Below, in pieces: positions 19,841-29,800 of a stretch of 64,000 nt of DNA (position 1 is its first letter; each line of letters starts with the position of its first letter). The notes under the pieces are model-generated. The model did not search any database, was not told the origin of the DNA, and was given only the letters and a program-made list of their open reading frames with translations. Made by a program: the position numbers and the translations under genes. Source of the DNA: Paenibacillus sonchi (lineage in GTDB: Bacteria > Bacillota > Bacilli > Paenibacillales > Paenibacillaceae); assembly GCF_016772475.1 (NCBI RefSeq), contig NZ_CP068595.1, positions 186,001 to 250,000 of the forward strand. Reading direction: 5' to 3'.

Positions 19841-20014
19841 CTAAAACTTTCTCTTACGAGCAGCCTCAGACTTCTTCTTGCGCTTTACGCTTGGCTTTTC
19901 ATAATGCTTGCGTTTCTTCACCTCAGCCAAGACACCATCCTTAGCAATGGAACGTTTAAAGCGACGAAGTGCAGCATCAATTGTCTCGTTTTTGCGAACT
20001 TTCGTTTCAGACAC
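19841..20014 (-). CDS. rpsU: Ribosomal protein bS21
   Basis: Small-subunit protein S21, involved in mRNA 5' engagement on the 30S. The 57 residues run [18 protein letters not shown] ... AARKRKF with the expected very basic C-terminus. The GTG at 20014 follows GGAGGG at good distance and gives the family N-terminus; longer in-frame extensions are not supported. It is followed by yqeY, as in B. subtilis. Confidence 0.96.
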   Translation of the reverse strand: MSETKVRKNETIDAALRRFKRSIAKDGVLAEVKKRKHYEKPSVKRKKKSEAARKRKF

Positions 20015-20155
20015 CAGTTTTCCCTCCCTCCGACCAGACCGTCCAAGAGCATAACAACACGGTTCATCAAATTTCATTATAGGTCAAAGCGAAATAAGGT
20101 GTCAACCTTCGTGTCATTCTTTTTTTGGGCCGGGTGCTTCCGTATTTGATTTCTG

Positions 20156-20515
20156 TTAAGCGTGGGATGTCGAGCTGCCGACAAGCGCGCCTAATTTGGT
20201 ACCGCCAAGCAAGTGATAATGGAGATGAGGCACGGCTTGTCCGCTGTCCGGTCCACAATTGTTAATCAGACGGTACCCGCTGTCCGCAATCCCGAGCTCT
20301 ACAGCAATTTGCTGTGCTACAGCGTGAATCTCCCCGATCAGCGGCAGGTCCTCCGGTGCAACATCATTCATGGAAGCAATGAACTTCTTAGGAATGATCA
20401 GTACATGAACCGGGGCTGCAGGCTCTATATCATAGAAAGCCAGAATCCGTTCATTCTCGAAGACCTTCTTGGAAGGGATTGAACCCTCAATAATTTTGCT
20501 AAACACGGTTTCCAT
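20156..20515 (-). CDS. HIT family protein (histidine triad nucleotide-binding protein)
   Basis: Nucleotide hydrolase/transferase of the HINT branch. Seen: FSKIIEGSIPSKKVFEN, FYDIEPAAPVHVLIIPKK and the histidine triad HLHYHLLGG near the C-terminus. The length of 119 residues fits. The ATG at 20515 follows AGGAGG by 10 nt; the in-frame extension to 20668 has no family similarity. It precedes rpsU by about 140 nt on the same strand. The cellular substrate cannot be inferred. Confidence 0.93.
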   Translation of the reverse strand: METVFSKIIEGSIPSKKVFENERILAFYDIEPAAPVHVLIIPKKFIASMNDVAPEDLPLIGEIHAVAQQIAVELGIADSGYRLINNCGPDSGQAVPHLHYHLLGGTKLGALVGSSTSHA

Positions 20516-20777
20516 GGGAATGCTTCCTCCTGTCAGTTTTGGTGAAAGTCCAGCAAGTTCATTTGGCCTCTGCAAGCTATGCTTGGGAACGGCTTTCTTC
20601 GCGGCATCATAATTGATGTCTATAATCATACAGGATAATTCCGGATTGGGAAAGGCGCCGGGGAACATGCACTGTATAAGTCACTTCTGGGCCTATAATT
20701 TGTCCGGATTATTATTGCAAACCTCAAAATAACCATAATATGTTATTAATTACATTTGTTAATCAAAAATAAAACTA

Positions 20778-20805
20778 TTGATTTTACTTTTTATGGTAAT
20801 AAAAT
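20778..20805 (+). promoter_or_regulatory. Candidate sigma-A promoter for alsD
   Basis: TTGATT (20778-20783), 16-nt spacer, TAAAAT (20800-20805) in AT-rich sequence between the HIT gene and alsD. About 190 nt separate it from the alsD start, leaving a long leader with a possible 17-codon ORF (20883-20936). The rest of the gap 20516-20994 shows no gene. Confidence 0.4.
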
Positions 20806-20994
20806 AAAGGGGCGTTCTTTTCCACAACTCCATGAAAATAAGAAAAAATATTGAATCCAGAAAAAGAAGGGGGTTGTTAAGAAATGAGTACAGGAACAGA
20901 AGATACTGCTATTTTCGGACAATACCAAGCTCGGTGAATAGCTGCTGCCTCATTCCATGAACCGATTCCATCTTCCAAAAAGGAGTTTTCCCTC

Positions 20995-21711
20995 ATGAAA
21001 AATCATGTGATTTATCAGGTTTCCACAATGATTGCCCTGCTGAGCGGCCAGTATGACGGATCAGTGAGTTTTGGCAAGCTGAAAGAATACGGAGATTTCG
21101 GCATCGGGACCTTCCATCAGCTGGACGGTGAAATGATTGCCTTCGACGGAGGCTTCTATCATCTGTACCCGGACGGCAGCGCCAGACCAGCAAGTCTGGA
21201 AGAGAGCACCCCCTTCTCTACCGTGACCTTCTTTGAGCAGGATCAGACGCTGCTGGTGCACACACCCCTGGCCCGGAGCGAGCTTGAACAGGTGATCCAT
21301 ACGCTCTTGCCGAGTCCAAATATATTTTATGCGATCCGAATCGACGGACATTTCCGCGAGGTGCACACACGCACTGTTTCGCATCAAGACAAGCCTTACA
21401 AGCCCTTTGTTGAGGTGACGGAGAACGAGCCGCCGTTCCATTTCTCTAATGAGGACGGAGTGATCGCCGGCTTCTGGATGCCAGCGTTTGCCCAGGGGAT
21501 CGGAGTCTCAGGATATCATTTGCATTATATTAACGATGCCCGCAACGGAGGAGGACATGTTCTTGACTTTATAGTGGAGCACTGCACGATATCGATTTGC
21601 AGCAGTGAGGATTTCCGGTTGAAGCTACCGCACAATGATGATTATTTAAAAGCCGATTTAGCTGCTGCTTCACTCAATGAAGATATAGCAGCCGCCGAAG
21701 GCCCTCGCTAA
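20995..21711 (+). CDS. alsD: Acetolactate decarboxylase
   Basis: Converts 2-acetolactate to acetoin (butanediol/acetoin overflow pathway). Seen: N-terminal IYQVSTMIALLSGQYDG, FGIGTFHQLDGEMIAFDGGF, TPFSTVTFF, and the metal-site region GVSGYHLHYINDARNGGGH, whose histidines bind zinc. The length of 238 residues fits AlsD/BudA. The ATG follows AAAAGGAG. It is the only plus-strand gene in the first 36 kb, and no acetolactate synthase (alsS) gene is adjacent, unlike the Bacillus alsSD operon. Confidence 0.95.
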   Translation: MKNHVIYQVSTMIALLSGQYDGSVSFGKLKEYGDFGIGTFHQLDGEMIAFDGGFYHLYPDGSARPASLEESTPFSTVTFFEQDQTLLVHTPLARSELEQVIHTLLPSPNIFYAIRIDGHFREVHTRTVSHQDKPYKPFVEVTENEPPFHFSNEDGVIAGFWMPAFAQGIGVSGYHLHYINDARNGGGHVLDFIVEHCTISICSSEDFRLKLPHNDDYLKADLAAASLNEDIAAAEGPR

Positions 21712-21745
21712 GCGGCTTATGGCTTAACTAGAAGTTTATTTGCAC

Positions 21746-21842
21746 AAAAAAAGAAACACCCTGCTCAGCTTAGAAAGCTGATTCGGCGGCGGACGTATGA
21801 AAAGGAGAAATGCTCCCGGTCATACGTCCGCCGAGGTGTTTC
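21746..21842 (-). terminator. Complex structured element/terminator between alsD and sbcC
   Basis: Outer stem GAAACACC (21753-21760) with GGTGTTTC (21835-21842), enclosing a 14-bp perfect stem CGGCGGACGTATGA (21787-21800) with TCATACGTCCGCCG (21820-21833) and a small AGCTT-AGAA-AGCT hairpin. On the minus strand the outer stem runs into TTTTTTT, so it can terminate sbcC transcription. It is far larger than an ordinary terminator. Confidence 0.75.
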
Positions 21843-21920
21843 AAATGATGTCGGCTTAGCTGTATTATAACAACGGGATGATGCTGTATCTGTGACAGTT
21901 ATCACACTAAATGCCGGACA

Positions 21921-24900
21921 TCACATTTTTTCCAGTATAATCCGCGATCCCCCGCCTCCCTGCTCTGCCGGGATGACAACCAGCTTGCGGGGCAGGCGTG
22001 CTCTGAGCTCGGGAACGTGGCTGATAATGCCTACAGAGAGCTGATCATTATGCAATCTTTCGAGCGAAGTGATAACGGTATCGAGCAGATCCGGGTCCAG
22101 TGTGCCAAAGCCTTCATCCAGAAAAAAGAACTGCAGCGGGTACTGCCCGCGAAGCTGAATCTGCGCCGAAAGCGCCAGCGCCAGGGACAAAGAGGTCAGG
22201 AAGGTCTCCCGCCGGACAAAGTGGATACAGGACGCCGCACGCCGCCATTCCCGTCATCCCGAATCACAAACCCTCCCCCGGAATCAACCTCAAGCGCATA
22301 ACGCTGCTTGCTCAGGAAACGCAGCCGCTGTGAAGCGGCCTGGCATACCTGCATCAGCTGCTCCTCGGCAATATACTCCACAAAAGCATTTCCGCGCAGC
22401 ACAGTTTGCAGCTTGGACAGCCGGTCCTGAAGGGCCGCATGCTCCGCACGCTCGCCTTCCAGCTCCATCCAGCGGATATGCCGGTGCTGCAGATCTTCCA
22501 GATCGCGTTCAGCGCGGGCCCGGCCCTGCAGTGCAGCCTCATCGTCTTCCTTGCATCTGCGCAGAGTCTCCTGACTTTCCTGCCACTCTTCTGCGCTGAG
22601 CACAGCCCCTTCCAGCTTCTCTTCAATATTCCGCAGCTGGAGCGCAACTTCAGCTTCACCGTCACGGTGAGCCCGCACCCGGGCAGCAGCCTCTGCCCGT
22701 TCCTCCGGCGCAAGTGCAGCGCCCTCCACCTCGGAGGCGGATTCAAACGCTGAGGTCTGGAGGCAATCCTGCCAAATCGAGACTGCGGCCTCGGAATGCT
22801 CACGGGCGGACTCCGCCGCCTGACGGCTGATAGCGGCTTCCTTCACCGCATGCTGTGCCTGTTCTGCTGCCGAGCGGTGAAGCTGTCTGCTGCTCTCCAG
22901 TCCTGTCTGCAGCTCCTGCAGGCGTTTCTCGCATTCTGCCAGCAATGCAGCGGCCGCCCGGCCGCCGGTCCACTGGAGCAGGCGCTGCTCCTTCTCCCGC
23001 TCCAGCGCTTCTTTGCCTTCAAGCTGCGCGTTCCACTGGGCCAAGTCTCTGTCCAAAGCTGCAATCTCCTCCTGCAGCGCCTGCACGGAAGTGCTCTTGT
23101 CATCCAGAAACTTGACACTGATCTCCAGCCGTCCTCTGATCTCCTCAGCCTGCTCATCCTTCTTCAGCATTTCACGGTAGGCATGTTCGGCTGTTTCCGG
23201 TGCCAGCTCCGGAAACAGCCGTGACCATTCCTCCCGGAGCTCTTCCAGCTGCCGGTCCAGATCTCCGGCCTTGGCTGTCAGGCCTTGCAGCCACACTGCT
23301 TCGGCTTCCACCGCCGCAGTTTCCTTGTGGCTCAGCTGCTGCTGCTCCTGCAAGGAACGCTGCCACTCTGCTGCAACCCGGCGCAATTCACCGGAACGGG
23401 ACTTCAGCGCAGAAAATTCAGCTTCCAAGCGGGACAGGGCCTGCTCATCAGGAACTGTGGGGGAACCGGAAGCTGCATCGGGACCCGAAGCAGCCGCTGC
23501 CTGCGATGGATCAAGAGAGTCCTGGACTGCTTCATGGCTGGAGGGGGCCGGTGAACGCGATAGGTCAAAAGAGCCCTGGGCAGCTTCAAAGCTGGAAAGG
23601 GCCGCAGGACGCGATGGGTCATCAGAGTTCCGAGCCGCTGCAAGGCTGGAAGGCGCCGCAGAAGCCGCGGTACCGCCGCGCTGCTCCATTCCTGCAGCCG
23701 CAGGTGCTGCGAAGGATTCTGCCGCCTCTGCGCCGTATACCTGCTCCAGCCAGGCCATGTCTTGCTCCAGCAGGCCCCGGAACCAATGCCGCGCTTCAAG
23801 CGCCCGTCTGCCCAGGGTCCTGGACTGTTCGAGCTGACGTTCCAGCTCTTCCCGCCCGGCGCTGTCCTCTGCCAGCGCCGGCGCGGGTGGTGGAGGCTGC
23901 CGCAGACCGGACAAGGCTGCCCGTCCTGCAGTTCACTGGCGAGCGACAGGGAGAGCCGGTGCAGCTCTTGGCCTTTGAGCGCCGCCGCAAGCGTGCTTCC
24001 ATGAAGCTCCAGCTGACCGGCGGCGGCCTCTGCTGCGGCCTCCCCGGCGCGCAGCTGTTCCAGGTGCAGCGCTGCGGCGGCGATTCCCCCGCCGCGCTGC
24101 GCCTCAAGCGACCGCTGCCGATCCCCGGCGGCAGCCAGCCGCGCCTCTGCCGCCGCGAGTACCGCGGCGCGCTCGGCGCGTTCACGTTCCGCCGTCTCCC
24201 GCTGGGAGGAGGCGGAACGCAGGCCTTGCAGCCGCTGCATGGCTTCCTGCAGCGACTGCCGCTCCTGGGAGCGGACCGCTAACGGCTGCAGGCTCTGCTG
24301 CAGCTCGTGCTGGCGCTTTTGGCCCTTGGCCAAAAGCTCACGCTCCCGGGCCATGCTCTCCCGCCGGGCAGCCAGCCCGCGGGAGGCCTCGTCGCGGCGC
24401 TCCAGCACCGCCGCGCGCTCGCGCCGCAGCCCGCCGAGCTCAGCTTCCAGCTCGAGCGCGCGGCGGTACGTATCCGCCCCCTGCCGGAGGGCGGGTTCCT
24501 CCGCAGCCAGCGCGGCCTGCGCGGCCGCTTCAGCTGCGGCCAGCTCCGCCGCCTTCCGCTCGGCGGCGGCGGCCTGCACCTCCTGGCCCTCCGCGCGGGC
24601 CAGGCGGCTCTTCCAGGCCTCTTCCGCGCTGCGCCAGGCTTTCAGCGCGGGCAGCATGTTCTCGGCTTCGTCAGACTTGCCGAGCTTCTGCTCCAGCAGG
24701 AGAATGTCTGCCTCCTGCGCGAGCAAAGCCTGGCGCTGCCCCTCGCGCCGGGCGCGCTCGTCCTGCAGCTCGCGGATGCGGGCATAACGTTCCGCGCGCT
24801 GCACCGCCTCATCCAGCCGCTTGCGGCAGTCTGCCGCCTGCCGGACCGCTTCCTGCAGCCGTCCGGCGGCAGCCTCAACATCCGCCTTGCCTGCACTGCC

Positions 24901-25527
24901 CAGCCCCTGCTGCTCGGCTTCCAGCGCCCGCAGGGCGGCTTCATTCTCCTTGACCCGGCGGCTGAGCTTCAGCGCCAGCCCGTCGCCATACTGCTCCAGA
25001 TGAAAAAGACGCTGCAGCATTTGTCTGCGGTCCACGCCGCGCAGCGACAGAAATTCGGCAAATTTCCCCTGCGGCAGTACAACGGCACGGGTGAAGTCAT
25101 CCATTTTGAGCCCGATATGCTCTTCCACGCACCGGGTAACATCCGCGAGCTTGTCGGCCAGCACATGATCACCGTCTGCGGCAACTTCAATGAAACGGCT
25201 GATCGTATTGCTCACCGACTGGTCTCCGGTCCGTTTGAATTTCCGTTCCACCCTGTAGCGGCGGGGACCGGAAGAGGAAGTGAGCTCAAAAGTAAAAGCA
25301 ACGCTTAACTGGTCCTCGGAATGGTTCATGATGCCCTGGGTCCCATTGACCGCACGTTCCACCTTCCCGTACATTGCCAGGGTTATCGCGTCCAGCACGC
25401 TGGATTTGCCGCTTCCCGTCGGTCCGAAAATACCGAACAGCCCCGTCTCCGTCAGACTTCCAAAATCAATCTCCTGCTGCTCTCTATAGCTTTGGAGTCC
25501 GGCTACTTTTAGTAGAATTGGTTTCAC
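21921..25527 (-). CDS. sbcC: Nuclease SbcCD subunit C (SMC-like ATPase), two frameshifts in this sequence
   Basis: ATPase subunit of the SbcCD (Mre11-Rad50-like) complex that processes DNA ends and hairpins. Frame 1 (from GTG 25527) has Walker A GPTGSGKSSVLDAI, long Ala/Glu/Arg coiled coil and the zinc hook QPCPVCGSLHHP. A missing base near 23881-23888 then shifts into frame 2 (second coiled coil). A missing base in CCC 22208-22210 breaks the ABC signature STLSGGE, and frame 3 gives Walker B FFLDEGFGTLD to the end. Repaired length is about 1202 residues, normal. Three 18-residue Ser/Ala-rich repeats (DNA about 23490-23660) follow the hook. It starts 1 nt after the sbcD stop. Confidence 0.92.
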
Positions 25528-25528
25528 T

Positions 25529-26710
25529 TCAGTTCTCCTCCCCTTCCGCAGACTCGAGCCGCTCTTCTTCCGCCAGCTCCAGGAACAGCTCGATCAGGCT
25601 GTCCTCAGGCTCTGCCCCGCCGGTCTGCCGCTGATAAAATCTGCGGAACAGCTCCTGCACCGGCATGCGCGAGCGGGCCATCTCCTCAAGCTCCTGCTCC
25701 ATCTGCGGATAAACCGGGCGGATATGTATAATCCCCTCGCGGGATTTGCGCAGCCGCTGGATATCATTCAGCGACATCGCTTCCGTGAGGCGGAGCTCCA
25801 GGTCAATAAAAGCTGTGGCGTCCCGGCCCTCATCCAGCCAGCCGTAGACCTCCTGCAAGCCTCCGGAGGACTTCCAGTTCACCAGAGGACGGCCGCAGCG
25901 GAGATAAATTTCCTCGAAAGAGGGTTCGGCTCCGGGCACAACCTCTATCAATGCCACGGACTTCGCCTGGCCGGCTTCGGAGAAGCTGTAGGCCAGCGGC
26001 GATCCGCTGTAACGGATCATGCTGTCGCCTTTTACGCGCTGGGCGCGGTGCAGATGCCCCAACGCTGTATACTGTGCACCGCATGACAACGCTGAAGGAT
26101 CTACAGTGTACGCTCCGCCGACCTGAATAGGCCGCTCGGAGTCACTCTCCACTCCGCCCAGCACATAGATATGGCTCATCGCCAGATTGACGGTCTGCGG
26201 CGTGAATTCCCGGCCCAGCAGATTCATCAGCCTGCCGACCCGGGCACTATAGGCAAGGCGAAGCTCATCTTCTCCCGCATCCCCGGCAAGGAGCTCGCCA
26301 AGCCGTGCTTCGGAGGGGTAAGGGAGCGCAGCGATTTTGGCAACCTCGCCTGTACGTGCGGCATGAACCGTCACCGGTTCGGAGGTAGGCATGCCTACCA
26401 GTGTAATGCCTTGCCTGCGGACAAGCGGGGATACGGACGCGACACGCTCCGGCTGATCGTGATTGCCGGAGATGACCACAAGCGGCCTGCCATCCGCAGT
26501 CAGCCGGGCGGCTGCATCGTAGAACAGCTGCTCCGCCGCTGCCGGCGGATTCACAGAGTCATAGACATCCCCCGCCATCAAGATAAGATCTGCCTGGGAT
26601 GCATCGGCAATCTCCACCAGCTCATCGATGAACTGCTCCTGCTCCTTCTGCCGGCTTCTTCCTTCCAGCGTCCGCCCCAGATGCCAGTCTCCCGTATGCA
26701 AAATGCGCAT
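25529..26710 (-). CDS. sbcD: Nuclease SbcCD subunit D (Mre11-like phosphoesterase)
   Basis: Metal-dependent nuclease subunit of SbcCD. Seen: the phosphoesterase motifs HTGDWHLGRTLEG (residues 5-17), LILMAGDVYDSVNPP, VISGNHDQPERV, AMSHIYVLGG and ALGHLHRAQ with metal ligands, then a C-terminal capping domain. The length of 393 residues fits. The gene is intact and lies between addA and sbcC on the same strand, in a repair operon addB-addA-sbcD-sbcC. Confidence 0.96.
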   Translation of the reverse strand: MRILHTGDWHLGRTLEGRSRQKEQEQFIDELVEIADASQADLILMAGDVYDSVNPPAAAEQLFYDAAARLTADGRPLVVISGNHDQPERVASVSPLVRRQGITLVGMPTSEPVTVHAARTGEVAKIAALPYPSEARLGELLAGDAGEDELRLAYSARVGRLMNLLGREFTPQTVNLAMSHIYVLGGVESDSERPIQVGGAYTVDPSALSCGAQYTALGHLHRAQRVKGDSMIRYSGSPLAYSFSEAGQAKSVALIEVVPGAEPSFEEIYLRCGRPLVNWKSSGGLQEVYGWLDEGRDATAFIDLELRLTEAMSLNDIQRLRKSREGIIHIRPVYPQMEQELEEMARSRMPVQELFRRFYQRQTGGAEPEDSLIELFLELAEEERLESAEGEEN

Positions 26711-26775
26711 TTACGCCCTCTTTTCCCCGCCCGTCATGCGGCTTTGATAGATTAATAAGATTGATTTATATAATA

Positions 26776-26819
26776 GATAGATTTATAGATTCCAGTCATA
26801 TCCAAGGATAGATTTATAG
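26776..26819. repeat. 13-bp direct repeat at the addA 3' end
   Basis: GATAGATTTATAG occurs at 26776-26788 and 26807-26819, 31 bp apart. The second copy contains the addA stop codon (TAA at 26816-26814 on the minus strand). It looks like a small duplication of the gene end in the addA-sbcD gap. Confidence 0.6.
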
Positions 26820-29800
26820 CTTCACTGCATGTCCGCCATCAAAAAAGTACAGCCAGATCTCGGAGACCGGCTCCCCCAGAATGGCCAGCAGCGCCTTGCT
26901 GTACAGCTCCAGCTGAAAACGGTACTTCTCCTTAAGGGTTTCCAATCCGCCCTGATGCTCCAGCACAGCATCGGTCTTATAATCCAGCAGAATCAGCCGC
27001 CCCTCTTCCCGGAACAGGCAGTCGATAACACCTTGAATCAGGACAGATTCACCAAAGGCCTCGTTTCCTGCAGGAGCTTCAAGCCCCGCTGCCGCTTCAT
27101 TCAGATACTCAAGGCCATGATACGCTTCACCGGCCGGTACCATATAACTGAACGGCTGCTCTCTTCTTTTCCAGGAGGCTCCGATCAGTCTGCGGCCCAT
27201 TTCCCCTGAATAAAACGCCTCAATATCACTAATTTCTACAGCCTCAGCCTGCTCGCCGGTAAGTATGGCCAGCCGCGTAAGGCGTGCGATTGTGGCTTCC
27301 AGAACAGACCGGTCTACCACACCCTCCAGCGGCATATGCTGCATCACGGTATGATAGGCCGTCCCCCGCTCTGAAGGCGACAAGCCCCGCTTCTCCATAA
27401 ACTTCGGACGCTGCAGATGCAGACTGTCCGTCCCTGCCGCCCCGCGCGTCAGGCTGAGCCCTGCATCACCATACAGGGATTCTTCCAGCAAATCGTATGA
27501 CGGCTGCTCCTGCATGGACAGCATCGATTTCAGTTCGGTGACTGAGGTTTTAGCGGGAATCCCGGATGCGGCTGCATAAGGATACACCCATTTCAAGCGC
27601 CCGGTTACTTCGGCCTCTCTTGCAGCGCTCCCGTTGGGAACACGGCGGCCGTGCCGGAGGGCTTCAAGCGCAGCCTGCCGTTCCTCATTCTGATCCGCAG
27701 TACCCGATCCAGCCAGAGCTGACCCGGAACTGAGCTCCTGCGCGTTCACCGCAGAGATGCTCCAATTGGAAGCATCGCCATGGAGCACCGCAGATACAGG
27801 CCCATCGGCACCTGCCAGCTTGCGCAGGATAGCCGCGCGGGGATGGCGGATCAGCGCCGGCCCCACCCAATCCAAATAGCTGCGGCCCCGGGCCAGCATA
27901 TGGTCTTCCAGCAGCATTTGCTCCCGGCCCTGCACACTGCTCCAGCCCGCAAGGGTGCGGGGCAAATCCCGCACGGTGCCGACCAGGATCATTTTGTCGC
28001 GCGGCCGGGTTAATCCGACATAGAGTACACGCATTTCCTCGGCCAGCAGTTCCAGACGGGAGCGGCGGCTAATCGCCAGATAAGGCAGTGTTGGATAAGT
28101 GACCCGGGTTTTGGGCTCTACAAAACGCGGCCCGAATCCAAGCTCTTCATGCATCAGGAAAGGAGAATGCAAATCCTGGCGGTTGAACGGCTTGGCCATT
28201 CCTGCCAGGAAGACCACGGGAAACTCCAGACCTTTGGACTTGTGGATGGTCATAATGCGGACCCCCCCGGCTTCCTCGCCGGTTCCTCCCGCTGCGCCCA
28301 GGTCGCCGCCGTTTTCTCTCAGCCGGTTAATGAATACCAGGAAGCGGAACAAGCCGCGTGCATTGGTATCATTCTCAAACTGAACAGCCCGGTCATACAG
28401 CGCTGTAAGATTATTCTGGCGCTGGAAGCCGCCAGGCAGACCGCCGACCCATTCCAGATAACCGCTCTCTGTGTAGATACGCCAGATCAATGTGCTGAGG
28501 CTTCCCTGGCGGGCAGCAGTTCTCCAGCCCTCAAGCTGCCTCAGGAAAACTTGCAGCTTCTTCCGCAGCTTCCCGGAAATCTCCGGCATTGCCGCTTTTC
28601 CTGCCATATGGTCTGCAGACGGGCCGTCTCCCGCCGGGCTTTCATTAGGTGCAGCCGGATCATCAGAGTTGGAAGCGCCTGACTTGAGCGCATGATGGCC
28701 GCCAGGCGCATCCCCTGTCTCAGTCTGCTCTCCGGCAGCCGCCAGCACTGCATCCAAAAATGAACCATCGCTGCAGAGACGCACCGCTGCCAGTTCTTCC
28801 TCGCGCAGATTCACCACAGGCGACCGGAGGACGCCGGCCAGAGGAATGTCCTGCCGGGGATTGTCCACAATCTGCAGCAGTGAAAGGGCAATTTCCACCT
28901 CGGTAGCCTGAAAATAGCCTTTGTTCTGATCCCCGTATGCCGGAATACCCTCCAGGCGCAGCTCTTCGACCATCAGCGGAGTCCAGATCCGGGCAGACCG
29001 CAGCAGAATCACAATGTCCCCGTAAACAACCGGGCGCATGATCTTCAAGGCTTTATCATAGATCATCAGCGGCTCACCGCCGCTCATGCCGGTCATCTGG
29101 GAGATGCGCCGGACGATAGCTCTTGCTTCAAGCTGTGCGGTTTCACTCTCCATTGCTTCATTTTCTTGCGCAGGAAGCTCCCCGTCCTCAGCAGATTCCT
29201 CTGTACGTGAAGACGATGATGCTCCCCGGTCAATAAGCAGCAGCTCAGGGGCAAAATAAGTGTCCGGCCCCTTCTCCGCCGCACCCGGAAAATGGGCTCC
29301 GTAAACCAGCTCCGCCCGCTCATCATAGCTTATTTCAGCAACCGTACTGTCCATAATCTGCCGGAAAATCATATTCACGGCATTTACGACCTCCAGACGG
29401 CTGCGGAAATTGCGGGCCAGATCAATAACGGAGCCGCCGGGCTTGCTTGGTTCAAGGGCTTCAACAGCCCCGGCAGCCTCATGGCTGCCGGTTAAGGCAT
29501 CATTGCCGCGGTCCGCGGCTGAACCAAAGCTCTTATATTTATCCAGGAACAATCCCGGCTCCGCCAGCCTGAACCGGTAAATGCTCTGCTTCATATCTCC
29601 GACCATAAACCGGTTCCCCGGCGATTCCCGGGAAATCAGCCGCACAATTTCCTCCTGCACGCTGTTCGTATCCTGATATTCATCCAGCAGTACCTCGTCG
29701 AACTGGTCCCGGTACTCCATCGCCGCATCCGAAGGCAGCGAATGTCCGGGTTCTGAATCTTCATGCCGCAGGATTTGCAGGCAATAATGCTCCAGGTCGC

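Noticed and set aside
19841..19860. Possible fourth copy of the AAAACTTTTAGGAGGA element at yqeY
   Set aside because: The AAGTTTTAGGAGG before yqeY comes from the rpsU codons for Lys-Phe and its stop, with no hairpin; similarity is a coincidence of ribosome-site and stop overlap.
23200..24282. 360-codon plus-strand ORF opposite sbcC
   Set aside because: Antisense of the Ala/Glu coiled coil; GC-rich coiled-coil genes leave all frames open.
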